Part shown: in pieces, positions 16,655 to 25,246 of the stretch
How positions within the stretch are numbered: position 1 is the first letter of the stretch
Layout of the letters: every line of letters starts with the position of its first letter
Origin: Pseudomonas chlororaphis
GTDB lineage: Bacteria; Pseudomonadota; Gammaproteobacteria; Pseudomonadales; Pseudomonadaceae
Direction: 5' to 3'
Length of the DNA: 64,000 bases
NCBI RefSeq assembly: GCF_000783395.1
Contig: NZ_JSFK01000016.1
Coordinates: 124,001 to 188,000, forward strand
Program-made: the position numbers and the translations under genes
Notes under the pieces: generated by a model
What the model was told of the DNA's origin: nothing
Database searches by the model: none
The model's input: the letters and a program-made list of their open reading frames with translations, nothing else

Positions 16655-18349
16655 TTAGAAGCCCATACTTAAATGTTCGGCGATCGGGCCGAGCGCCAGT
16701 GTCGGCAGAAAGGTCAAGCCGCCCACCAGCAAAATGGTCACGGTCAACAGGGTCACGAACAGCGGGCCGTGAGTCGGGAAGCTGTTTTGCCCGATCGGTG
16801 CGGTTTTCTTCATCGCCAGGCTGCCGGCCAGGGCCAGAACCGGAAGGATGTAACCGAAGCGACCGATCAACATGCCCAGACCGAGCATCAAGTTGTGGAA
16901 CGGTGTGTTCGCGCTCAGGCCACCGAATGCCGAACCGTTGTTGGCGCTCGCCGAGGTGTAGGCATAAAGCAACTGACTGAAACCGTGTGGACCAGGGTTG
17001 CTGATGGTCGCCGCAGCACTGGGAACCGCTGCGGCAATCGCACCGAGCACCAGCACGCCAACCGGCATCACCAGCAGAGTCACCACCAGCAATTGCACTT
17101 CCCGCGCCTGGAGTTTCTTGCCGAGGTATTCCGGGGTTCGACCAATCATCAGACCGGCGAGGAACACCGCGATCAGCACGTTGAGCAACATGCCGTAAAG
17201 CCCGGCGCCGACGCCGCCGAAGATCACTTCGCCAACCATCATGTTGACCAGCGCGACCATGCCGCTGAGCGGATTGAGGCTGTCGTGCATGCCGTTGACC
17301 GAACCGTTCGAGGCCGCCGTCGTGGTCACCGACCACAGCACCGTGGCGGTGGTGCCGAAGCGCGCTTCTTTGCCTTCCAGCGGCGCGGTCTGTTCGACGG
17401 CGGCGTTGTTCAGGGTCGGGTTCGGTTGGTACTCGGCCCACAACGAGGTCGCGCCGCCAATCAGGAACAACGCCAGCATGCAGGCGATGATCGCGCGGCT
17501 CTGACGCAGGTCCTTGACGTAGTGGCCGAAGGTGAACACCAGCGCCACCGGGATCAGAATGATCGAAGCCACTTCGAACAGGTTGCTCCAAGCGGTCGGG
17601 TTCTCGAACGGATGCGCCGAGTTGACGCCGAAGAAGCCGCCACCGTTGGTGCCCAGTTGCTTGATCGCAATCTGACTGGCGGCCGGGCCGAGCGGGATCA
17701 CTTGATCGACGCCCTGCATGGTCACTGCATTCACATATTGCGCGAAAGTTTGTGGCACGCCCTGCCAGACCAGATACAGCGCCAGCAACAGGCACAGCGG
17801 CAACAGGCCGTAGAGGGTGGCGCGGGTCATGTCGACCCAGAAGTTGCCGAGGGTTCTCGTCGATTTGCGGCCGATGCCACGGCACAGCGCAACCAGCACG
17901 GCGAGGCCGGTGGCGGCGCTGACGAAGTTCTGCACGGTGAGGCCGACCATCTGGCTCAGGTAGCTGAGGGTCGCTTCACCGCTGTAGGACTGCCAGTTGG
18001 TGTTGGTCATGAAACTGACCGCGGTGTTGAACGCTTGCGTCCATTCCTGGCCCGGCAGATTTTGCGGATTCAGCGGCAAATGATCCTGGAACAACAGGAT
18101 CGCGAACAGCAGCAGAAAACCGGCGAGGTTAAACGCGAGCAGCGCCAGCGTGTACTTCTGCCAGCTCTGTTCAGTCTGCGGATCGACCCCGGCGATGCGA
18201 TAGCAACCGCGCTCGACCGGGCCGAGAACCGGCGTCAGCCAAGTGCGCTGACCTTCCATTACCTTGTAGTAGAAGCGCCCGAGGAACGGCGCCGGCAGCA
18301 AGACCACCGCAAAAAACGCGAGGATCAGCCAATAGTCATAACTGTGCAT
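16655..18349 (-). CDS. kdpA: KdpA, K+ channel-like subunit
   Basis: A 564-residue polytopic protein of the superfamily of K+ transporters. It has about ten membrane helices and four pore loops; the third filter is KQLGTNGGGFFGVNSAHPFENPT. It starts MHSYDYWLILAFFAVVLLPAPFLGRFYYKVMEG, matching the family; the reading frame is open for 64 more codons upstream, but these are not KdpA-like and overlap kdpF. It selects K+ and passes it to KdpB. Eight bases separate it from kdpF. Confidence 0.97.
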   Translation of the reverse strand: MHSYDYWLILAFFAVVLLPAPFLGRFYYKVMEGQRTWLTPVLGPVERGCYRIAGVDPQTEQSWQKYTLALLAFNLAGFLLLFAILLFQDHLPLNPQNLPGQEWTQAFNTAVSFMTNTNWQSYSGEATLSYLSQMVGLTVQNFVSAATGLAVLVALCRGIGRKSTRTLGNFWVDMTRATLYGLLPLCLLLALYLVWQGVPQTFAQYVNAVTMQGVDQVIPLGPAASQIAIKQLGTNGGGFFGVNSAHPFENPTAWSNLFEVASIILIPVALVFTFGHYVKDLRQSRAIIACMLALFLIGGATSLWAEYQPNPTLNNAAVEQTAPLEGKEARFGTTATVLWSVTTTAASNGSVNGMHDSLNPLSGMVALVNMMVGEVIFGGVGAGLYGMLLNVLIAVFLAGLMIGRTPEYLGKKLQAREVQLLVVTLLVMPVGVLVLGAIAAAVPSAAATISNPGPHGFSQLLYAYTSASANNGSAFGGLSANTPFHNLMLGLGMLIGRFGYILPVLALAGSLAMKKTAPIGQNSFPTHGPLFVTLLTVTILLVGGLTFLPTLALGPIAEHLSMGF

Positions 18350-18357
18350 AGCCGCTC

Positions 18358-18447
18358 CTAGTTCCGATCCGCGCGCAACAGCGCAACCAACAGATAAATG
18401 AACAGCCCCACTGCCAATAGCAGTGACACCCCGTCCAGAACGCTCAT
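18358..18447 (-). CDS. kdpF: KdpF, small stabilising subunit (29 aa)
   Basis: MSVLDGVSLLLAVGLFIYLLVALLRADRN: one membrane helix with a short basic tail, the expected size and pattern of KdpF, which stabilises the KdpABC complex. It starts at an ATG with GGAGATC seven bases upstream and lies directly before kdpA. Genes this small are often left out of annotations. Confidence 0.9.
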   Translation of the reverse strand: MSVLDGVSLLLAVGLFIYLLVALLRADRN

Positions 18448-18537
18448 GGAAGATCTCCGTGTTACGGCGTATTGCCGCGTGTGCAGGCATTGTCGGAAAG
18501 GAGGCTGTAAAGGAACGAGAGCGAGGGGGGCTGCGGG

Positions 18538-18555
18538 GCATAAAGAAAGCGTAAA
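18538..18555 (-). promoter_or_regulatory. Candidate KdpE binding site upstream of kdpFABC
   Basis: On the minus strand TTTACGCTTTCTTTATGCC contains two direct half-sites (TTTACGC and TTTATGC) 11 bp apart, the spacing used by OmpR/PhoB-type regulators. It resembles the T-rich E. coli KdpE operator, as I remember it. It lies about 90 bp before kdpF. No convincing -10 box was found. Confidence 0.5.
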
Positions 18556-18605
18556 GAGTCGGTTTATGGCTTCGTTACAGGTAGGTTTCGCCGTGTCTGG
18601 GCGGG

Positions 18606-18697
18606 CCTCTTCGCGAGCAGGCTCGCTCCCACAGGTGTCGGCGTTGTTCAGGCGAGCGCATTTCAAAAATGTGGGAGCGAGCCTGCTCGCGAAGACG
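18606..18697. repeat. REP pair, family E (copy 1)
   Basis: Inverted arms CTTCGCGAGCAGGCTCGCTC and complement, about 40 bp apart, in the divergent gap between kdpF and the ethanolamine permease gene. A second copy is at 60897. The remainder of this 417-bp gap holds the two promoters. Confidence 0.93.
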
Positions 18698-18804
18698 GCA
18701 TAACCGCCAACATCGCACTCAACTGGCGCACAAAAAGCAGCTATCCCACCGCGAACATCCCCGATACGACAGCTTTCAACTCATTACGACTTGTTTCAGC
18801 GTAA

Positions 18805-18820
18805 TGGCACGCCCACTGCA
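18805..18820 (+). promoter_or_regulatory. Sigma-54 (RpoN) promoter of the ethanolamine permease gene
   Basis: TGGCACGCCCACTGCA fits the -24/-12 consensus TGGCACG-N4-TTGCA with one mismatch, and GG and GC are exactly 10 bp apart. It ends 44 bp before the permease ATG. RpoN control of a nitrogen-source permease makes biological sense. Confidence 0.65.
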
Positions 18821-18864
18821 AACGCCCTCCCCCGAGCTTTCCAAACCGTTCAGGGAGCAAACGC

Positions 18865-20229
18865 ATGAACACACAACTCAAACCCACACTGGGCACCTTG
18901 CATCTGTGGGGTATCGCCGTAGGGCTGGTGATTTCCGGGGAATACTTCGGCTGGAGTTATGGCTGGGGCGTCGCCGGGACGCTGGGTTTCCTGGTGACCT
19001 CGTTCATGGTCGCGACCATGTACACCTGCTTTATCTTCAGCTTCACCGAACTGACTACCGCGATTCCCCATGCCGGCGGGCCGTTTGCCTACAGCCGTCG
19101 CGCCTTCGGTGAAAAAGGTGGATTGGTCGCAGGTCTGGCGACGCTGATCGAATTCGTTTTCGCTCCGCCGGCCATTGCCCTGGCAATTGGCGCTTACCTC
19201 AATGTGCAGTTTCCGGCGCTCGACCCGAAACACGCAGCAGTCGGCGCCTACATTGTGTTCATGGGCCTGAACATTCTTGGGGTGAAACTGGCGGCCACTT
19301 TCGAGCTGATTGTTTGCGTACTGGCCGTTGCCGAACTGTTGGTGTTCATGGGCGTCGTCGCGCCGGCGTTCAGCTTCAGCAACTTCGCCCTCAATGGCTG
19401 GGCGGGTTCGGATGTGTTTGGCGCACCGGCGATTGCCGGGATGTTCGCGGCCATTCCCTTTGCCATCTGGTTCTTCCTCGCCATTGAAGGCGCGGCGATG
19501 GCCGCCGAAGAAGCCAAGGATCCGAAGCGCACGATTCCCAAGGCCTACATCAGCGGCATCCTGACCCTGGTGTTGCTGGCGATGGGCGTGATGTTCTTTG
19601 CCGGCGGCGTTGGCGACTGGCGCACCCTGGCCAATATCAACGACCCGCTGCCGCAAGCGATGAAAACCGTGGTGGGCGACAACTCCGGCTGGTTGCACAT
19701 GCTGGTGTGGATTGGCCTGTTCGGTCTGGTGGCCAGTTTCCACGGGATCATTCTTGGCTACTCGCGGCAGTTCTTCGCCCTCGCCCGCGCCGGGTATCTC
19801 CCAGCTTCGCTGGCGAAACTCTCGCGCTTCCAGACACCACACCGCGCCATCATTGTCGGCGGCATCATTGGCATTGCCGCGATTTACAGCGACGGTCTGA
19901 TCAATCTTGGCGGCATGACCCTCACCGCCGCGATGATCACCATGGCCGTGTTCGGTGCGATCGTGATGTACATCATGAGCATGCTCAGCCTGTTCAAACT
20001 GCGTAAATCGGAACCCAATCTCGAGCGTACTTTCCGCGCGCCGTGCTATCCGTTGATTCCAATGATTGCATTGGTGCTGGCGGTGGTTTGTCTGGTGGCG
20101 ATGGCCTGGTTCAACGCATTGATCGGCTTGATCTTCCTTGGCTTCATGGCGGTCGGTTTCGGCTACTTCCTGCTGACCGGGCAACTGCGTGCCGACGCAC
20201 CGGCCGATGCAATGCTGACGGGCAATTGA
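18865..20229 (+). CDS. eat: Ethanolamine permease (APC family)
   Basis: A 454-residue inner-membrane transporter with about 12 helices. It begins MNTQLKPTLGTLHLWGIAVGLVISGEYFGWSYGW, the unusual N-terminus of Eat-type ethanolamine permeases, and has the amino acid-polyamine-organocation pattern IWFFLAIEGAAMAAEEAKDPKRTIP. It brings in ethanolamine as a carbon and nitrogen source. In many pseudomonads it lies near eutBC, but those genes are not in this window. The ATG has AGGGAGCAAACGC upstream, and a sigma-54-type promoter lies at 18805. Confidence 0.88.
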   Translation: MNTQLKPTLGTLHLWGIAVGLVISGEYFGWSYGWGVAGTLGFLVTSFMVATMYTCFIFSFTELTTAIPHAGGPFAYSRRAFGEKGGLVAGLATLIEFVFAPPAIALAIGAYLNVQFPALDPKHAAVGAYIVFMGLNILGVKLAATFELIVCVLAVAELLVFMGVVAPAFSFSNFALNGWAGSDVFGAPAIAGMFAAIPFAIWFFLAIEGAAMAAEEAKDPKRTIPKAYISGILTLVLLAMGVMFFAGGVGDWRTLANINDPLPQAMKTVVGDNSGWLHMLVWIGLFGLVASFHGIILGYSRQFFALARAGYLPASLAKLSRFQTPHRAIIVGGIIGIAAIYSDGLINLGGMTLTAAMITMAVFGAIVMYIMSMLSLFKLRKSEPNLERTFRAPCYPLIPMIALVLAVVCLVAMAWFNALIGLIFLGFMAVGFGYFLLTGQLRADAPADAMLTGN

Positions 20230-20358
20230 GGGATTTCGGGTGTACCGGGTACAAGCGGCCTAGAATGGAACCACTGCGAGTTCACTTCGCTCAAAAGTGG
20301 TATGCAGCGTTGCACGGCGAAATCCTCGTCCGTCGACCTGCCATTAAGGAGAGCCGTT

Positions 20359-20526
20359 ATGCCTTGGTATGCCTGGTTGATTCTGGTCGTTGCAATCGGC
20401 TCGATCGTGGGTGGATTGATGATGTTGCGCGACACCGCCAACAAGGTCGATCTGACCGATGAAGAACGCCGACGCGTTGCCCAACGCAATGCCGAAGCAG
20501 ATGCCAAAGACGCACAAGACCGTTGA
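20359..20526 (+). CDS. DUF2897 family protein, 55 aa
   Basis: A single membrane helix (MPWYAWLILVVAIGSIVGGLMML) is followed by a charged cytoplasmic tail (DTANKVDLTDEERRRVAQRNAEADAKDAQDR). This is the compact pattern of the DUF2897 family, found across pseudomonads with no assigned role. The ATG is preceded by TAAGGAGAGCCGTT, a strong ribosome site, which rules out the in-frame start 19 codons earlier. It has its own terminator. Confidence 0.85.
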   Translation: MPWYAWLILVVAIGSIVGGLMMLRDTANKVDLTDEERRRVAQRNAEADAKDAQDR

Positions 20527-20529
20527 ACA

Positions 20530-20566
20530 CAACCCCGCCTGATCGGCGGGGTTTGTGCTTTTTATA
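20530..20566 (+). terminator. Intrinsic terminator after the DUF2897 gene
   Basis: Stem AACCCCGCC / GGCGGGGTT with loop TGATC, followed by TGTGCTTTTTAT. Confidence 0.88.
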
Positions 20567-20663
20567 GCCTTTGGACCTATCCGCACGTTTTTAAGAAGTA
20601 GAAGTACAGTCACCATCTAATTTTCCTTGGTTAAGATGGGGACATTGTTGCGGAGAGTTCCAG

Positions 20664-21218
20664 ATGCGTTATTCGCAGGATCATAAAGCCCAGACCCATC
20701 AGCGCATCATCAAGGAGGCTTCGGCACGCTTTCGCAAGGACGGAATCGGCGCTACCGGTCTGCAACCCCTGATGAAAGCGCTGGGTCTGACCCATGGCGG
20801 TTTCTATTCACATTTCAAATCCAAGGACGAGTTGGTTGAGAAGGCCCTGCAAGAGGCCGGCAACCAGGTCGACGGGTTATGTGCCGAGATTTTTTCGCAG
20901 GATAATCCGCTTGATGCCTTTATCGAGACGTACCTGTCCGAATGGCATCAAACGTCGCCCCATGAAGGCTGCCCGTTGCTGACCATTTCTTCGGAGCTTG
21001 GCCTGCGCGGCCAACCGAGTCCCACCAGTGACGTGGTCCTCAACGCACGGCTGGAGCAGATCGAAAACAGCCTCGAAGGCGAAAACAGCGCTGACCGCGC
21101 CATCGTCATCATGTCGACACTGGTCGGTGCGCTGCTGCTGTCACGCAGCGTCGCGGATGCCGAGTTTGCGCAACGCATCCTCGATGTCACCCGCGATCAC
21201 CTCAAGAACCGCGACTAA
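20664..21218 (+). CDS. TetR family transcriptional regulator
   Basis: A 184-residue repressor-type regulator. The N-terminal helix-turn-helix reads FRKDGIGATGLQPLMKALGLTHGGFYSHFKSKDELVEKAL, a TetR signature of the subgroup whose recognition helix is THGGFYSHF. The ligand-binding half (residues 60-184) contains HEGCPLLTISSEL and IVIMSTLVGALLLSRSV. The ATG follows GGAGAG. It converges with the ketosynthase gene and overlaps its end by 4 bp. Its target is unknown; the ketosynthase is the obvious neighbour to test. Confidence 0.9.
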   Translation: MRYSQDHKAQTHQRIIKEASARFRKDGIGATGLQPLMKALGLTHGGFYSHFKSKDELVEKALQEAGNQVDGLCAEIFSQDNPLDAFIETYLSEWHQTSPHEGCPLLTISSELGLRGQPSPTSDVVLNARLEQIENSLEGENSADRAIVIMSTLVGALLLSRSVADAEFAQRILDVTRDHLKNRD

Positions 21219-22489
21219 ACCTGCCAGCGCTTGAACAGCACGCTGGCATTGACCCCGCCAAACCCGAAACCATTGGACAGTGCATACTCGATCGACATTG
21301 GCCGCGCCTGGCCGTGGACGATATCTACACCTGCGCTCGCCGGATCGGGATTGTCGAAATTCAGCGTCGGCGGCACCACCTGATCACGAATCGCCAGCAG
21401 CGTGAAGATCGCTTCGAGCCCGCCGGCAGCGCCGAGCAAATGCCCAGTGGCGGATTTGGTCGAGGTCACGGCGATTTTATTCTGCGTACCGAACAACGCT
21501 TTGATCGCCGCCAGTTCGCCGAGATCGCCTACCGGGGTCGACGTCGCATGCGCATTGAGATGCTGCACCTGATCCGGCTCGATACCCGCCTGGGCCAGTG
21601 CCAGCGTCATCGCCCGCCGCGCACCGCTGCCATCTTCAGGCCCGGCCGTCAGGTGATAGGCGTCAGCGCTGGTGCCATAACCGACCAGTTCCGCCAACGG
21701 CTTCGCACCCCGGGCCAGGGCATGTTCCAGAGATTCGATCACTAACAGGCCTGCGCCCTCGCCCATCACGAAACCATCGCGCCCGCTGTCGAAAGGACGC
21801 GAGGCCCGCTTGGGAGTGTCGTTGTAACCGCTGGACAGCGCCCGCGCCGCTGCGAAGCCGGCGAGACTGACGCGATCAATCGACGCCTCCGCACCGCCAC
21901 ATACCGCGATGTCCGCCTCCCCCGCCCTGATCAGCCGCGCTGCATCGCCAATCGCCTGAACACCGGCGGCACATGCCGTAACCGGCGCACCTAGCGGCCC
22001 TTTAAGACCATGTTGAATCGACACATGACCAGCCGCGAGATTGACCAGAAACGATGGGATGGTGAACGGCGACAAGCGCCGAGGGCCACGGCTATCGGTG
22101 GTGCGCACGGCATCGGCGATCGCGCCGAAACCACCGACACCCGAACCGATGATTGTCGCGGTACGCTCCTGGCTTTCAGCGTCCGCTGGATGCCAGCCGG
22201 CCTGCTCCAGCGCCTGCCGCGCCGCTTCCATGGCGAACATGATGAAGCGATCCATCTTCTTCTGTTCTTTAGGCGGCGTCGCGCGATCCGGATCAAACCC
22301 GGCCTCGGCGTCCTCCTCCACCGTCGGTACACTGCCGCCAACCCGCGTCGGCAGATCCGCCACAACCGCATCTGGCAGGTTGCGCAACCCGGAACGACCA
22401 GCGAGCAAACGCTGCCAGACAATTTCAACATTACTGCCCAAGGGTGAAACCAGGCCCATGCCCGTTACGACGACTCGACGTTGGTTCAT
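21215..22489 (-). CDS. FabF-like beta-ketoacyl-ACP synthase
   Basis: A 424-residue thiolase-fold condensing enzyme. The Cys-His-His triad is present: Cys173 in TACAAGVQA, His in NAHATSTPVGD and His in KSATGHLLGAAGG, the last with the catalytic Lys. The typical glycine-rich end reads NGFGFGGVNASVLFKRW. It extends acyl-ACP chains by decarboxylative condensation with malonyl-ACP. It is not next to fabD/fabG/acpP, so it is an extra paralogue rather than the housekeeping fabF. The ATG at 22489 (MNQRRVVVTGMGLVSPLG) is used, not the TTG at 22510. The upstream 200 bp is AT-rich. Confidence 0.88.
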   Translation of the reverse strand: MNQRRVVVTGMGLVSPLGSNVEIVWQRLLAGRSGLRNLPDAVVADLPTRVGGSVPTVEEDAEAGFDPDRATPPKEQKKMDRFIMFAMEAARQALEQAGWHPADAESQERTATIIGSGVGGFGAIADAVRTTDSRGPRRLSPFTIPSFLVNLAAGHVSIQHGLKGPLGAPVTACAAGVQAIGDAARLIRAGEADIAVCGGAEASIDRVSLAGFAAARALSSGYNDTPKRASRPFDSGRDGFVMGEGAGLLVIESLEHALARGAKPLAELVGYGTSADAYHLTAGPEDGSGARRAMTLALAQAGIEPDQVQHLNAHATSTPVGDLGELAAIKALFGTQNKIAVTSTKSATGHLLGAAGGLEAIFTLLAIRDQVVPPTLNFDNPDPASAGVDIVHGQARPMSIEYALSNGFGFGGVNASVLFKRWQV

Positions 22490-22649
22490 ACCGTGGTTAC
22501 CCCTTATCAATTCAAAATTCGACGTGCAATGGTGTGCTGTGATTCGGCTGCTGAATCAGTCCCAAGCAAAAATTTATTATAGGCATAATCAATACACAAT
22601 ATGATAGCCGTAATTTTCAGCTTTCAAGTATCCACACGATCGACGCCCA

Positions 22650-22677
22650 ATAAAAAGGCCGGTCAATGACCGGCCTC
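22650..22677 (-). terminator. Intrinsic terminator of the comEA-like gene
   Basis: On the minus strand, GAGGCCGGTCATTGACCGGCC followed by TTTTTA; a perfect 8-bp stem, 21 bp beyond the stop codon. Confidence 0.88.
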
Positions 22678-22697
22678 TCGGCAATGAAACTGTCAGC

Positions 22698-23036
22698 TTA
22701 GTTCACTTCCAGCTTTTCACGGTTGCGATCCAGAATCGCCTTGCCAATCCCCTTCACTTCCAGCAACTCATCCACCGAAGCGAACGGCCCGTTTGCATCC
22801 CGATATGCAACAATCGCCTGCGCCTTCGCTTCCCCTACACCTGCCAACTCCTTCTGCAACGTCGTCGCATCTGCGCCGTTGAGATCTACCTTGGCAGTCT
22901 GCGAAGGCGACGCCGAGGCATCCATCATCAGAGGCGCCTTCGTTGTCTCCGAAGGCTCTACAGGGGCAGCAATTGCAGCGATCGAGGCGCTGGTGAGGAA
23001 AGCAAAAATCAGCGAATAGAAATAACCGGTACGCAT
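22698..23036 (-). CDS. ComEA-like helix-hairpin-helix protein
   Basis: A 112-residue exported DNA-binding protein. The signal peptide is MRTGYFYSLIFAFLTSASIAAIAA. After a linker of about 30 residues come two helix-hairpin-helix motifs: VDLNGADATTLQKELAGVGEAKAQAIVAYR and FASVDELLEVKGIGKAILDRNREKL. In naturally competent bacteria ComEA binds incoming double-stranded DNA in the periplasm. As I recall, a homologue lies next to wbpM in P. aeruginosa too, so it marks the conserved outer edge of the O-antigen locus. Confidence 0.88.
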   Translation of the reverse strand: MRTGYFYSLIFAFLTSASIAAIAAPVEPSETTKAPLMMDASASPSQTAKVDLNGADATTLQKELAGVGEAKAQAIVAYRDANGPFASVDELLEVKGIGKAILDRNREKLEVN

Positions 23037-23063
23037 AAGTGACGCTCCATCATCGTTTTAGAA

Positions 23064-23084
23064 AGCAGCTTTTCCGAAGCTGCT
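23064..23084 (-). terminator. Possible terminator after the wbpM-like gene
   Basis: Perfect 8-bp stem AGCAGCTT / AAGCTGCT with a 5-nt loop, 63 bp past the wbpM stop. On the minus strand it is followed only by a weak TTCT tract. Confidence 0.4.
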
Positions 23085-23146
23085 CTCCAAACGTAGGTCA
23101 TGATGGCGGTAAGTCAAAAATGCGAGCGTTACAGGATGTGAAACAA

Positions 23147-25141
23147 TCAGGGCTCGAGACGACGTTGCTGGTAGATCCAGTCAACGATCTCACCGTCGGG
23201 GGTGTAGCCGGAGACGGTTTCGCGCAGGAGTTGGCGGACTCGGGTGTAGTCGTCGGCTTCCACGGCTTTGAGCAGCTCGTTCAAGCGAGCTTTCAGGGCA
23301 TCCCAGGGAAGGAAATCTTCATTGGCGCTCATGATCATCGGATGCGACGTAGCTGCGACGTTATCCCCGATCAGCAATTCCTCATAGAGTTTTTCACCTG
23401 GGCGCAAGCCGGTGAACTCGATGGAAATGTCGCCCTGCGGATTGCGCTCAGAACGGATGCTCAAACCGGATAGGTGGATCATTTTTTCCGCCAACTCGAC
23501 GATCCGCACTGGCTCGCCCATGTCTAGGACAAAGACGTCTCCACCCTGTCCCATCGAGCCCGCCTGGATGACCAACTGTGCGGCTTCGGGGATGGTCATG
23601 AAATAACGGGTTATTTTCGGGTGGGTGACTGTCAGTGGCCCGCCAGCTTTGATCTGACTATGAAACAGCGGGATGACTGAGCCTGAAGAGCCCAGCACGT
23701 TGCCGAAACGAACCATGGTGAATCGGGTTTTGTTGACTCTGGAAACGTTAGCCTTGTCACCGAACAATACCGGCGCGACTTCCCGACTCAAAGCCTGGAG
23801 CGTGAGCTCCGCGAGCCGCTTCGTACTGCCCATCACGTTGGTCGGTCGTACAGCCTTGTCGGTCGAAATCAGCACGAAATTGGAAACTCCAGACTGCAAC
23901 GCAGCCTGCGCCGTATTAAGCGTGCCGATTACATTGTTCAACACGCCCTCTGCAATGTTGTGCTCGACCATCGGTACATGCTTGTAGGCCGCCGCATGGT
24001 AAACGGTGTCGACTTTCCAGGTTTTCATCACATCCAGCAGTTTGTCCTGATGGCGGATCGAACCGAGGATCGGTAACAAACGAACAGGCGTCGAACCGCG
24101 AATGCCGCGCTGCTCTAGTTCAGACAAAATGCTGTAGAGATTGAATTCGCTGTGTTCGAACAGCAGAAGCGTCGTAGGCTGCAATGAAAATATCTGCCGG
24201 CACAGTTCGGATCCGATAGATCCCCCCGCCCCGGTGACCATCACTGTTCTGCCCTTGATGCAGTGCTTGAGCAAATCGGGCTGAGCCGGAACTGCATCAC
24301 GCCCCAGCAGGTCGGCGATATCGACTTCCTGAATATCTTCCACCCTGACGCGACCGCTAGCCAGATCGGTGAAATTCGGAACGCTTCTTACATGCAGTGG
24401 AAAACCTTCCAAAAGGTTGAGAATTTCCCGTCGTCTGGCGCGGGTGGATGACGGAAGCGCCAGTAGTATTTCCTGGGCACCGGTAACATCGATCATCTGT
24501 TGAATGTGCTTAGGCTTGTATACCTGCAACCCTGAAATTGACCGGTCTGCAATGCTCGCGTCATCATCGATAAACGCAACGGGACGCATGACGCGACCCA
24601 TGCGTAACGCAGCAACCAATTGATTTCCTGCTACGCCGGCACCGTAAATTGCGACTTTGGTAAGACCGTCATCACGATTCGCAAATGGCACATGTTGCGC
24701 GGCATTGAACCAGTCGCCCATGAAATACTGACGCATGCACAGTCGCAGACCGCCAATGATGACCAGGCTGAGCCACCAGTAATTGAAAATGATGGAACGA
24801 GGGACGACGGCCTCATGGTTGCTGTACCAGTAGACGACGACTGCCAGAACCAGAGAGGAAAGACTGACCGCCTTGATGATGGCAATGAGCGCATCATTAC
24901 CGAAGTAACGCATGACTGCACGGTACATGCCGAAACGGATGAATAACGGGATAGCAACAAATGGAGCGCTCACGAATAGCCAGAAATGCACCCTGAACGG
25001 GTTATACATGTCATCAATGCCCAAGCGGACGATGAATGCCAACCACAGGGCCACCCAGACTAAAATGATGTCTGTGGTCACCTGAATCAGCCGCTTGCGG
25101 CGCCTGGGAAGCGCAACAAGGCGTGCTCTGACCTTGTCCAT
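23147..25141 (-). CDS. wbpM: WbpM-like UDP-GlcNAc 4,6-dehydratase
   Basis: A 664-residue inner-membrane protein: four N-terminal helices, a first nucleotide-fold region (GVAGNQLVAALRMGR) and a C-terminal short-chain dehydrogenase domain with NAD motif VTGAGGSIGSELCRQIF. The altered catalytic set Asp (STDKAVRP), Met and Lys (NVMGSTK) of WbpM is present in place of the usual Ser-Tyr-Lys. It converts UDP-GlcNAc to the 4-keto-6-deoxy intermediate on the way to D-FucNAc or D-QuiNAc. The ATG at 25141 aligns with known WbpM starts; a GTG five codons upstream is possible. It is the outer gene of the polysaccharide locus. Confidence 0.92.
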   Translation of the reverse strand: MDKVRARLVALPRRRKRLIQVTTDIILVWVALWLAFIVRLGIDDMYNPFRVHFWLFVSAPFVAIPLFIRFGMYRAVMRYFGNDALIAIIKAVSLSSLVLAVVVYWYSNHEAVVPRSIIFNYWWLSLVIIGGLRLCMRQYFMGDWFNAAQHVPFANRDDGLTKVAIYGAGVAGNQLVAALRMGRVMRPVAFIDDDASIADRSISGLQVYKPKHIQQMIDVTGAQEILLALPSSTRARRREILNLLEGFPLHVRSVPNFTDLASGRVRVEDIQEVDIADLLGRDAVPAQPDLLKHCIKGRTVMVTGAGGSIGSELCRQIFSLQPTTLLLFEHSEFNLYSILSELEQRGIRGSTPVRLLPILGSIRHQDKLLDVMKTWKVDTVYHAAAYKHVPMVEHNIAEGVLNNVIGTLNTAQAALQSGVSNFVLISTDKAVRPTNVMGSTKRLAELTLQALSREVAPVLFGDKANVSRVNKTRFTMVRFGNVLGSSGSVIPLFHSQIKAGGPLTVTHPKITRYFMTIPEAAQLVIQAGSMGQGGDVFVLDMGEPVRIVELAEKMIHLSGLSIRSERNPQGDISIEFTGLRPGEKLYEELLIGDNVAATSHPMIMSANEDFLPWDALKARLNELLKAVEADDYTRVRQLLRETVSGYTPDGEIVDWIYQQRRLEP

Positions 25142-25246
25142 AAACTCTTCAAACACCTCAGTTTTTCTCCCTTAACTGCCTTATCGCCATAGTGGCACCT
25201 TACAAGCACTTTTCATCCACTTTAAAACCTAAGTAACTGAATTTAC

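Noticed and set aside
14590..16980. Plus-strand open frame of 796 codons opposite kdpB
   Set aside because: Antisense shadow of kdpB; Arg/Gln/His-rich, no ribosome site, and kdpB is unmistakable on the other strand.
22576..22589. ATTAT-N4-ATAAT inverted repeat upstream of the FabF-like gene as a TetR operator
   Set aside because: Short AT palindromes are expected by chance in this AT-rich gap, and it is far from the regulator's own promoter.
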